DNA of 64,000 bases, from contig WHVA01000508.1 of assembly GCA_015179125.1 (NCBI GenBank), forward strand, positions 1 through 64,000, given 5' to 3'. The notes under the pieces were generated by a model that was not told the origin of the DNA, made no database searches, and saw nothing but the letters and a program-made list of their open reading frames with translations. The stretch comes from Gautieria morchelliformis (lineage: Eukaryota > Basidiomycota > Agaricomycetes > Gomphales > Gomphaceae). Shown piece by piece: positions 1-10,130 of the stretch (its first letter is position 1; every line of letters begins with the position of its first letter). A program made the translations under genes and the position numbers.

Positions 1-447
1 GTAGGGATATCAATTGTGATTTGATGGTGTGCCTGCTGGCGAATGATGCGAGCAGTGAATGGCTGTTCAGCAAAATGCGAGGAAGGGCTAACGGAGATGA
101 CATAGGGCAAGAGTGGTCGAGGTGGAGGGCGAAGTCGAGCGAACACGGGGGAGGAGTGGCAAAAGGGGAATGGGGATAACAAGGTGCAGGAAATACACAA
201 GTCATGACAATCCGATCATAGGAACACCATCGAAAGAGGGTTGAGCAGAGGAGGTGATAGGCCCAGCGATGACTGCCAAGTCAGTCCAAAGACGTCGATC
301 GTGCTTTGACGGCGTGGCTATGGTAAATGGCACGAACAGTGAAGATCGGTTGCCGAACACGGCGAGGGCGATCAGAACGAACACGGAGGTGGAGTGAGAA
401 ATGGGAGAATGGGGCATCTGAGTATGGGAAATAAACGCGTCATGACA
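1..447 (-). mobile_element. Family-1 gypsy LTR with duplicated 5' end, cut by window edge
   Basis: Read on the minus strand, it opens with TGTCATGAC at 447 and has a second TGTCATGAC start at 209, then continues as a normal family-1 LTR until the window ends. The 238-bp offset and the junction match the copy at 23,165-24,409, which has a second start 239 bp in. The 3' end lies outside the window, so the TSD cannot be checked. Family 1 is the LTR of element A. Confidence 0.8.
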
Positions 448-1699
448 CCCATCCCCGACTCCGACTGAAAGGAGGGGAGGGTTCTGTTGACACAACCTGT
501 AAAGGATTCCTGCTGTACCTGTAATGTTCATGTTTTATGATCATGGTTGTCCTTTTTTATTTTTCCCTGCATGATCTGTTACCTATTGCAGTCGTGATCC
601 TCCTATGTTTTTGCACGTGTCTGCCTATTTGTATTCCCCCATCATAATCTCCCCCTGGTTTATAATCCATTTGCCCGTATTTTCTTGTCCCTGCATAATC
701 ATTGGTCACCAGGTTCTTATTAATCGTTGGTCACCCCGATCGTATGGTACCGTTGTGCCCTTGCCATCCTTATCCCGGCGTCATCATCCTGTTTTCCCCT
801 TTAGCCGCTTGCTAATTACCCCAGTTCTTTTATACCTGTTCTCATTTAAATGTGCTTTAGCCTTGTCCAGTGCACGTTGTCTTTCCTGACTTGTCCCGCC
901 TGTGTCTAAGGTGAGTTTTCTCAGTCCTCTGTCCTTCCTTGTGTACTGTAACTGACGTCTTCGATTGTACCTTGTTTTTGTGTCGTGTTGTGTCCATGTT
1001 ACTCATCCTCAGTGACTGCTCTCCATCTCCATGTCCCTTTTACCCTCCCATTCCTCCCAAGCCTCGTCTCAATCTCCTGCTGTCCTTGCTTCACCTCTAA
1101 TACCCTATTGGTGCAGCCCTCCTTATGAAATCCTTACATCCCATCTGTTGCGTCGTACCTGGTTGGATTTGATGTCATTGTCATCACGTCTTGATCTTTC
1201 CTTGTCTTCTAGTCACCATCATGCCAAGATAAAAATTGTTCTCTGTATTGTATCCTGTTTTCGTGAGGACTGTAAGTTTTTTGAATGTTCGTCGCTTACC
1301 TCTCTTCAGCAACGTTGCACTCACTACATAACGCCTTCTCACTTTTCCCCATCTGCTGATCATTCCTCCTCACAATTTCACTTAGTTTTACTATGCGTCC
1401 TCGCTAAATACGGTAACGAAAATGTTTTGTTGTTGTGTTCCCTCCCTTTCTCCGTACGTCCACTTCCTGTTACTGACCTGTGGGAATTGGGTTGCATGGT
1501 CGTAGAACCCATCGTTCAGGTGACCAACGTTCAGAAAATGTAATCATAAATGTAACCGATTGTTTAAGAATCACATAACCTTCGTGGAAATGATCCTATG
1601 CAATGTGGTACGAAAGAAAATTGCATTGGCTGCCATAATACAGCCTATATAACACAACCACTACAAAACCTCCGCTGGAAAGGAGTCGGGGACTGGCGC
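448..1699. other. Non-genic sequence between two LTRs
   Basis: CT-rich sequence with no recognisable gene. A plus-strand frame is open over 1031-1543 (170 codons) but shows no domain, no codon bias and no splice context that I recognise. Part of this stretch may belong to the distal half of the family-D LTR that follows, because that half is variable between copies. Confidence 0.5.
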
Positions 1700-3357
1700 C
1701 AATGCGCCGCTACCGATTTTATGTAATCCTGTGTCTTACAATATAAAAGGAGGCCATTCTGACCGCCTAGGATAATCATCCAATCTAGCAATCTACTGCT
1801 TCTGTCCTACATGTGACTCATATGACTTGTCCATTACTAAGCTGCTAACCCCAGCTAGGGTTATTCACTTACTTTAGTGTCTAATTCTCAGTTGAGTAGT
1901 TACTTTACTGCTTAGCCAGCTAGACTAATCTTCCAGGTGAAATTCTACAGAGTGAGTCTGTCAATTGATAGTCTTGCCATTCACACTCCAATACCCAAGA
2001 GAGTTGATCAGTTGATTTTTTTAGGAATAATATGTCAGATATATCAGGACAGATATATTTGATGACTCAGGGAGTTGGGACTCTTCGTGCACCCCTGTGC
2101 ACGGTATATGCGCGAGCTGACTAAGCTCTGTGGGGCGAGCGCATCACTGATTGATGTAGGTCACGTGACCGAGTCGAGGAAGAAACAGGTGAGAACAGAG
2201 GAACAAGGGGTCCGAATCTTTCGCTTTTGGAACAGTATAGTGTAGCCAGTTATAGTAGACTCTCAACAAAGAATTAGAGAAATCTATCAAGAACCAAGCT
2301 CTGTAGCTATCAAACAGGTCTACAGTTACTTCAGGAGGTGAAACAGTGAATCATGGATATTTCTGGATGATATTCTGGATGTTTTGTTCGTACATTTATG
2401 GTAGCTACTTATACTAAAATAGTAGTGAGTACCAGTGTTCAAGATAGTGATAGAATGGGTCAGGATAATGTGGAAATGCTCCACAGGCTGCATACAGCTG
2501 TGGAGCAGGAACAATGATGGGGATACTTGTCCTACTGACAAGTATCTAAGCTGGGACCTTGGGGAAATGTACAAAGCCCCTTTCAACATGTAATATAGCT
2601 CGTAATCAGTGGAGCTGGTCAGGGGAATAGAATAGAAAAGAAATCATGTGTGTCCTGTGCTGTGTGCCTACAGCAGCCTTGGCAAGGCATTTGCCATCTC
2701 TGTACCTCTCTCCTGAGGTAGCTATTCAGTACGTCCATAGATAGGACATTGTACTGCAATCTCCATCGTGTCCGATGTCCCTGTATGGGTCTATTAGTCC
2801 CATAGCAATATTTCTTCTGACCAGGGCCCAGGTGCCTGCTTTCCAGGGCAGGCACTGTTACTGGTGCATGGATTATTTCTCCAGATGTTAGCTCAGTTAG
2901 ACGATTGTGTAGACCTTAGAATACTCTGTGATATAGCTATCTCATTTATTCTAACAGATTTTCCTGGTTAATATCTTTCACAAGTCAATTCCTGTTGCTT
3001 GTAAAAGCTGCTTTAGATTCTATTCTTTGCCTCTCACTTAATTGCAGTGCATTGGTAGATTATCAAGTCAGTCCATTTATAAACTCGCCTGCTAAGCACA
3101 TTCCCTCATATGTTGGAATACGCTGGGACCCCGATAGTGCCCTCAAACCTACATTCTTTTGGTTTATTATTCAGTGCTGCTAAGAAACGCATTGTCTTCC
3201 AGCTGTAGTTTTTACACGGATTGCAACCAAGGTACAAATATTAAATTATTTCCAGAGTTGTGCTGCAGCATTGTTTGATATTCTTTGATGTAAATGACAT
3301 GTTCTGATAGATTGAAGTGTTAGCAATAACACCAAAGCCTTGAAGGGTTCCAAAACA
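1700..3357 (-). mobile_element. Family-D LTR, reverse, interrupted
   Basis: The minus strand starts TGTTTTGGAACCCTTCAAGG at 3357 and matches the D copies at 20,821 and 27,409 through the stretches 2957-3357 and about 1725-2018. It is split by the family-4 insertion at 2019-2956. The distal end near 1700 is set only by loss of similarity; I found no matching TSD, so the left boundary is uncertain. Confidence 0.7.
2019..2956 (-). mobile_element. Family-4 solo insertion with 5-bp TSD
   Basis: A 938-bp insertion inside the D LTR, flanked by GATTT at 2014-2018 and 2957-2961. The uninterrupted D sequence reads straight across this site in the copy at 20,821. On the minus strand it begins TGTTAGAATAAAT and ends CCTAAAA. 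Related fragments lie at 10,276-10,964, 11,244-11,603 and about 32,569-32,990. No coding capacity is visible. Confidence 0.8.
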
Positions 3358-3590
3358 GCTCCGTTCCTTGTGGGTACAATGGCAGCCATCTCACTCGTTT
3401 TGTCAAAACCCAGGATCAGTTTGACAGGACCGTTGATACTCCTATCAGCAAGAACAGTCTCATGTAGCTTCTTAGCCGCCTCAGAAAACGCTCAGTCCAA
3501 GGAATATGGCTCCTATACCCATTCAGGTCAACATTGTCTCTGATTTATCTAAGCTTCAACCACCTCTGTTTTTGAACCTGGACCTGATGC

Positions 3591-4115
3591 ATGTGGGTGT
3601 GTATGAGAAATAGTCACAAGGCCTGTAGGCCCTCCCGCTCCCCTATGCCATCGCCGACGCCCATAGCCGACCCAGGAGACCCAGTGGCCATCTTGAGAGA
3701 CAGAGGTATCAATGAGGATAACAGGACTGACATTGCAGCCCTAGCCACAGCCCTCGAGACCTTCGGAGACTTCAAGCGAGGCACCACCTGGAATGTCGGC
3801 AAGGAGGGCGCCACGCAGCTCATTGCCATAACCAGGCTAGTACGGGAGGCCTCCCTCCTCTATGGTGCCAACAGGCTCGTGACCAACAATGACCTGCAAA
3901 AGATGACTGCCAAAATCAAAGAGGCAATCTCCTCCAGCAATATCTCAGTGTTGTCCTTCTACCCTTTGTTTGTATACTTGTGTCCTGTCATCAAGCTTGT
4001 TCTAAATGTAGGCACAGACTCTGCCTCGTTTCATACTTTGTTGGTGTATGGTGCATATTTTCATTTTTTCCGGCTTCTGTTCTTGTTGATCAGGCATTGG
4101 ATCATATCTCCATAG
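3591..4115 (+). pseudogene. LINE-associated or unknown N-terminal fragment
   Basis: Open frame of 174 codons; roughly residues 15-130 look like real protein (an acidic, Ala-rich helical stretch with DRGINEDNRTDIAALATALE and a later VREASLLYGANRL). Coding quality stops at about 3955, where an intron-like or unrelated tract begins (GTTGTCC... to a TTGATCAG at about 4092). I do not recognise the domain with certainty. The position, directly upstream of a LINE C-terminus on the same strand, suggests an ORF1-type N-terminus of an internally deleted non-LTR element, but it could equally be a fragment of a host gene. Confidence 0.4.
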
Positions 4116-4131
4116 GGACACGGTCGCCGCC

Positions 4132-4648
4132 ATGGGGGTTATTTCCTCCCTCCTCCCGTTCACCATGGGCAACTTGTCCATCAAGATGTTCCGCCATGTG
4201 GTGTCGCTGGATGAGTGCAGGGCGCTGGAGGAAGCTCTGGTCCAAGTCCCCTCAGTTCTCCAAGATGTCCAGAGTGGACTCCTCATTTCCCAGCCGCAGA
4301 ACATACCGCCTACTCAGCGCCCTGCCACGCCGCGCCTCAAGCATCCTGGTTCAATTACGCACAGGCCACGTATCCCTGAATGCATTTCTCAAGAAGATCA
4401 AAGCAGCGGATACTGCGCTCTGCGAAAAATGCAGGCAGCCAGAGACAGTCACACATTATTTGAAACACTGCCAAAGATACATGGCTCAATGTGGCAGGCT
4501 ACGACGCAAGGCTGGTAAAGCGTCCCACTCGCTCCCACGGCTATTAGGAGACCAGAAGATAGTGACCCACACTCTACGCTATATCCAAGAAAAACAGAGG
4601 TTCCAAGGCTACAACGACATAGCACCACATGACAATCACACCCCCTAA
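4132..4648 (+). pseudogene. Non-LTR retrotransposon (LINE) C-terminus
   Basis: In the frame ending at 4648, the translation reads LPRRASSILVQLRTGHVSLN followed by a Cys-His cluster of the form C-x2-C-x7-H-x4-C (CEKC...THYLKHC). This is the zinc-binding segment that follows the RNase H domain in fungal LINE polyproteins (zf-RVT type). Endonuclease and reverse transcriptase are absent, so this is the 3' stump expected of a 5'-truncated or internally deleted LINE. A second frame (4132-4518) overlaps and is judged a shadow. Not functional alone. Confidence 0.7.
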
Positions 4649-5145
4649 GCTGTCTCCTTTGCTATACGTGACCCTTGCTGACACCCGCATTGCAGGATTC
4701 CATCAGACACCATATCGGCTCTCGCTTTCTGCCGATCCCACCTCTCATGAGGGATTGGCCCTCTTGTGCCTCCCCGGCCAATAATCTAACACCCCAGTCC
4801 GACTGCTTTCCTTCTAAAACATCATGTAACCCCTCATGCCCTACCGACCTCCTATCGCACCCCTGTATCTTACCCGCGGACTCATGCACCGGAGATGCGG
4901 GGAGTTTTGACCGCCGCTGGGGGACCAGCAGCGGGATCCCTCCATGGCAAGAGACATAGATCCAAGGGCGCAATCACCATCCAAAGCATGGCAAGTTTAG
5001 AACCGCGTCTCTCGCCATCCGCAGGTAACAAACCCCCCTTAGCTAGCTCTATATAGGTCACTTGTCGATTCGGTAGGGCTACAGCCACTATGTACACCTA
5101 GCTAGAGTGCACCATAAGCGCCCGGAGCTTCGAGCACGTTAATTG
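4649..5145 (+). other. Probable LINE 3' untranslated tail
   Basis: C-rich non-coding sequence continuing from the LINE stop codon at 4648 to the TC microsatellite at 5148. No gene seen. Both strands carry short open frames but none has a recognisable product. Confidence 0.4.

Positions 5146-5147
<2 letters not shown>

Positions 5148-5182
<35 letters not shown>
5148..5182 (+). repeat. (TC)n microsatellite
   Basis: A perfect TC dinucleotide run of 35 bp, placed where a LINE 3' tail would end. Confidence 0.95.
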
Positions 5183-5184
<2 letters not shown>

Positions 5185-6299
5185 CCTCACTCATATAATA
5201 AACCCACCTGTATGCACTGTTATTCTTCAGTCTGAATATCAACTCTTGTACACCCTTTGATCCTTAGCTAGTTTCTAAGCATTTGCCTCTTGAACTAAAC
5301 ATCGCCTCTTATTTGTTTACATAAAAAGTTGGGACTGGTATATAGGGCTGGTGCAGCACATGAGCTGAAGCCAAGTCCCTTTCTGACCTCCCTTTCTGAA
5401 CCTCCTCCCATAACCTTGGACCTCACCTTGGGTCTCACCCCCAAGATCAGTCAACCTCCCTCTGACAGGTCGTGTCATAACGGTATATTCAGACTGTACA
5501 CACCCTATATATCCCTCTCTTTTGCTATGTCTATCATAACTCACTCCTGCACCCTACAGGGTATCTCAGAACAATGTCGTTTCTCCGATGATTCACCCCC
5601 TGTTATTCTGTATTACAATAATATCTAACACACACCAAAGCCAAACACTATCTCTTTACCACACATACATCCACCTTGACCAATCACCGAGATCTCAGAA
5701 CTAACATGCCAAGATCTCCAAACTAATACCCCCAACTCGAACCTCACTTGACATGATCTATCCGATTCCTCCAGTATTACAAAGAGAAATACCATGTGCT
5801 ATAGGAATTGAGACCATCCCAATATTCCTTGTACAACACATCGAGACTGATCCCACAAGTCATGCACCACATGTGCATGTGACCCAATCAAGGGACACAA
5901 CACATTGAGATGACCCTGCGCGCTTGTTGCTGTTTTCCCCCTATACTCTTCAACCCCATATTCCCCATTCACTAATACAGTTCACAATCCATCATATCCC
6001 ATGTACAATGTCTCTAACCCCTAATACTCATCTCTGTCCCAATTGCTCCATACGACTAATCTTTTGTTCTCACTTCATATCACACAAGAGTACCAAGCCA
6101 TTTTCTCACTAGTTAAATACTCGAGTTTACACTACATTCAATAGTGAAATCACTCAGTTCTCTTGCACTTTAAACCACTAGCTTCTGTCAGTACTGTTGT
6201 AAGACGCATATACCTTGTTATATGCACATACATTCTACTTTCTCAAATTCTTCTTGATTCGACTCTTGTCAGGGGTTTGAATCATATTTCTATCAGTTA
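5183..6299. other. Non-genic; possible gypsy leader
   Basis: Low-complexity CA- and CT-rich DNA with only small meaningless frames. It precedes a degraded gypsy gag on the same strand and so may contain that element's LTR or leader, but no second LTR copy is present in the window to prove it. Confidence 0.35.
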
Positions 6300-7045
6300 C
6301 ATTCTTGACACTATAACTAACAAGACCCCCTTCACCTGGAATACCCCTGCAGACCCAGCCAAGCCTAGTAACAAAGGCAAAGGTTAGGCTAACCCAGGTG
6401 ACCCTTCAGGTGATCCAGGTTATCCTTTTGAGGGTTTGGATGATGACCTTCCAAACCCACCACCGGACAGCCTTGGTGACCTCAAGGATAACAAGTTAAT
6501 GCGTTGAGTTTTCATGAAACTCACTACACCTCATGAACCAGAAGCCTGAGCCAAGGTCAAGGAACCTAACTCTTATGATGGCACTGACCAGGCCAAGCTT
6601 CAAACATTCTTCCTCCAATGCATGCTCAACTTCTGAGATTGCCCCTCTTCTTTTAAAACAGGGGCATTGAAGGTACAGTATGCTATCTCATACTTATCTG
6701 GCTCTGCTCAGTATTTTGAGGCAGTGATCCTCGGCAAAGTCCAACCCAAGCCTGATTGGCTTGGGAACTGGGACAGCTTCAAGTCCAAGCTTGAACTAAA
6801 CTTCAGCCCCTTTGACAACACCCAAGCCAAGATTGAGCTAGAAAAAATAACCATCACAAGGGCTCTTGTTTCTTCATTGAGTTTGCCCAAGCTTCAACTT
6901 GGACTCATGGCATGCTCCGCCACTTCGCTTACGAGGGCTTTAAGGACAACCTTCTTCACTTTCTTTGCTTCCACAGTCTTTCCGAACTTCACAACTTTGT
7001 GTTGGAATGTGATAGCTGTTATTAGGAGTGTAAGGAATATGATGC
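6300..7045 (+). pseudogene. Degraded Ty3/gypsy gag
   Basis: Conceptual translation over several frames gives a retrotransposon Gag capsid: an acidic Pro-rich lead, then EPNSYDGTDQAKLQTFFLQC, then a stop, then KVQYAISYLSGSAQYFE and NFSPFDNTQAKIELE; further pieces (RHFAYEGFKDNL, LSELHNFVLECD) follow after frameshifts. This is the usual order of the retrotrans_gag domain in basidiomycete gypsy elements. At least three in-frame stops and two shifts are present, and protease onward is missing because Harbinger-type sequence begins at about 7046. A non-functional fragment. Confidence 0.7.
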
Positions 7046-7160
7046 AATGGTGTTTTCTTGACAAAAATGACCAAAAACTTGTTTGTTGGCTCTACAAAAA
7101 GGGACAGAGGTGGCATACAACCATACAACTGCTACAGAACACCACTATTCATGGAAGTAT

Positions 7161-8027
7161 TCATGAAGGGGAGGCAGAGCACATGAATACTGAAGGGAAG
7201 TCACATTCAGCTCCAGGCATGAATGTGCATTTTGAGCAGAATGTCAATGCATTATATGGTCCTACATGCATTCCCCCATATCTTGTGCTTCCAAAAGGCA
7301 GCCAATCTTGCAAAACCAGGCTGAAGCCATGCTCCACAGATATCCACACCCACCCATCACAGTGTTCCAGGCACGTTGTTCTGGGGTAAGCGTGTTCACA
7401 GTGGCATAAGGACTCATGATAAAGGGGCTAACCCCATAAGTCAAGTCACCATACACCTGGAAATAATGATTCCCTGGTGCATCCCCTTGGTGTGACCCAG
7501 GCTGAATCACATACTGCTTGAGATGCTGGAGCAGAGAGCTTTCCTTCAGGACTCCAGAGTCGTTATGTGAGGCCCCTGTACGGCCAGACAGATGCACAAT
7601 CAAGCCTTTGGGGGTGAAAACCCCCTGAAACTTCATCCCATGACACTTCTTATAACCGGTGTAGGCGAGCTCCTGATACATCCCTGGCCAGCATGTCTGG
7701 TGCAATTGATGAAGCCAAAGACAGTGCAGCAGGGTGCTCTAAAATAATAGAGGGAATCGGTGTACTTCACAGCTTCTCCAGGGAGAGAAGCCCATGCTGG
7801 TCCCAGTCAAGGAGGAAGCCCCACTGCACTAGGGACAGTGGTACTTTGTGGATAAGGACCACTGGTCCTCTGGGCTCCACAGGCATGCGCATAGAAGTGA
7901 GATCAACTTGAGGGCAGTTGCACAGTTTTCACTGGCTGTGATGAAAGGTTTCAGGAGCTGCAAAAGATCTGCAAGGAGCTGCATATGTTAGTTTTTTCAA
8001 GTGTTTGTGTGGAATAGTATACTCACC
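7161..8027 (-). pseudogene. Harbinger DDE transposase remnant (copy 2)
   Basis: Minus-strand frame 7705-7262 reads AYTGYKKCHGMKFQGV and then FQVYGDLTYGVSPFIMSPYA, the core of the DDE_Tnp_4 nuclease family used by PIF/Harbinger elements. The second catalytic Asp is kept (GDLTYG where copy 1 has GDSAYG). A one-base shift just after TVMGG moves the block holding the third acidic residue (ISVEHGF) into another frame (7349-7161). The region before the first catalytic Asp (7700-8027) is open only in short pieces. An intron donor equivalent to copy 1 is seen near 8026 (minus-strand GTGAGTAT). Dead. Confidence 0.75.
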
Positions 8028-8161
8028 TGAACCTCCAAATGCACTTGGCCTCACTCATCAGCCCGGTGTTATCCATTCACCCCCCTGTTCCAGGTGTGGG
8101 ACCACCTTAGGCAAAGAACTGCAGATGACTGAGACCATGGCAAGAGTGTCATCAGGGGTGG

Positions 8162-8558
8162 TGTCAGGGGAACCCCCTCCTGAGTCCATTTCCGGTCTCA
8201 GCCTCGGTCCCAACCTGAGGTCTGGATCTGACCCGAGTGCATCCTGGGGGCAGAGCCGAGCTCCCGAGCCTTTGGCTTCAGTAACTATCCCAGAGTGGTG
8301 CCAAGGTCACAGCACACATGTTAAGCGAGTACCACAGAGGTTTGGACTTAGGTCAGGAGTGGAGTGGTGTCCCTGACTTTGATCAGGGATGCAAGGTATA
8401 TAAGTAGTGTGCTGGCAGCGAAGGACCTTAGCTCTTACTCTTTGGATCCTCCTCTGCCAGGTGAGTTGTATGTCATGTAGATAGCTCTTATTCATCACTT
8501 TGGATCCTTCTCTGCCAGACTGCATGAGTTCTGCTGTCTAGGGAGAGTTGCCCTTACA
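8162..8558 (+). mobile_element. Solo LTR, divergent family 2
   Basis: 397 bp, starts TGTCAGGGGA and ends CCCTTACA like B's LTR, flanked by GGTGG at 8157-8161 and 8559-8563. The middle is diverged from the B LTRs. Inserted in Harbinger copy 2. Confidence 0.88.
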
Positions 8559-8579
8559 GGTGGGGTCATTGGTCGGTTC

Positions 8580-9567
8580 TGTCATGACTCATTTATTTCT
8601 TGTATCCAGCTATCCCCATTTTCCCTTTCATCACTCCACCTCTATGTTCGCTCCATTCGCTCTTTGCCAAATTCACCAAAGGACCATTCACTACTCACAT
8701 CATTTGCCAGTAGGCACACCATCAAACACGGTCAAACATCCTTTACCCAGCGTGATGGTTCATCACTGGCCCCATCATCTCCCCAACTCAACCCCCTTTG
8801 GGTGTTCCTATGGCCGGAATGCATTTGTGGGATGTACTACCTGTAGATCGTGTGGGATCAACCCAGCAAGCCAAGAGTCCATGCAGGGTAACATGTATGC
8901 AGGTCTGAAGGTGTGTATTCTTACATAGGTACCTTTGTCCTCTCTCCCCCCCATTGTTTCACGTTCACACTCCTCCCTTCCTCCATTGTATATGTGTCTC
9001 ATCTATTTGTACCCTGACTGTGCACCCCTATCCAACCCTGACTCATGATGGCCTCTTTCCTATTCACTGATATCACATGAGCATTCGGTATAAGTAGTTT
9101 ATGTTCACATGTATATTCTGCAGTTCAACTATCATATGTCTATCTTGTGCAAAACTTGACCTCACTGTGCCTATCGCCTTGAGCCCTCTTCTATAGACTA
9201 CTATCTTAGACCAGAGGAGGACTTGGGCACACCTGGTGAGTTTTTGTACTTCACCTTCACTACCTTAGTCTTCATATCATTGTCAGTGCTGTTGGCAAAG
9301 GGCTCCGAAGGAGCACCTTCGCTGGCGAAAGGATTGTTACTACTAGACAACCTTTCCACGAGACCTTGTACATTACATTGTCAAGTATCATGGGCTATTT
9401 CACTATGACTGTAGCTAGGGCGATCTCCGTTTGGGTAGCCTTCTTACCTTCTAAACATTTATTGGTTCATCTTATTCACCGAACTACACACTTCGTTGCA
9501 CAAGCCATTTGGGCATTCACTGTGTTCACTAATACACGATATTAACGCCTAAAAACCAATCTTGACA
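8580..9567 (+). mobile_element. Solo LTR, family 1
   Basis: 988 bp, TGTCATGAC to CTTGACA, flanked by GGTTC at 8575-8579 and 9568-9572. Inserted 21 bp to the right of the previous solo LTR within Harbinger copy 2. Confidence 0.92.
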
Positions 9568-9681
9568 GGTTCACTGCTTGTGGCACTGGAGGAGGGGGGT
9601 GTTACAGAGCCGGGAAATGGACTATGAGGTCTATGTTGTTGCAGGAGGAGGAGGGCACAACAGTGGCAAGGAGTGCCTTTC

Positions 9682-10102
9682 TGTCAGGGGACACCCTGTT
9701 TTCCAGTTACAACACTATGCCAAGTTCCGACTTCATTTCCAATTCCACTTCCAGTTCTGTTTGCTTTGCCAATTCCACTCCACTTTCCGACTTCCGCTCT
9801 CGGAACAGTGTCAGAAGTCAAGCAACTTGCGTAGTAGGTGGCATCAAGGGTCAATCAAGGGTCAGAGAGGTCAGGGGGATGCAGGGTTGATGGCGAGTGC
9901 CGAGTGTTGTCCCTGGCTGCAGAGCATAGTATAATACGGGCTCACTGACATTGAGGGTCCTTAGACTTTTCTCTTCAGATTTCCCCTTGTCAGGTGAGAA
10001 TCCCCTCTCTTGTATACTCAGTTCATTTATACATACTTAGGATTTCCCCTTGTCATCTGTGTGGTAGTGTGACCTCCACAGCCAGCTAGGGCTGCCCTTA
10101 CA
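9682..10102 (+). repeat. 5' LTR of element B
   Basis: 421 bp, TGTCAGGGGA to CCCTTACA. Compared with the 3' LTR it lacks roughly 60 bp of the TTCCACTTC-type repeat tract. A TATA-like AGTATAATA lies near 9928. Confidence 0.9.
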
Positions 10103-10130
10103 GCAGAAAAGTCTCTCCACTAGAGGACCA

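Noticed and set aside
605..1543. Two plus-strand frames of 94 and 170 codons
   Set aside because: CT-rich, no domain, no codon bias, located in repeat DNA.
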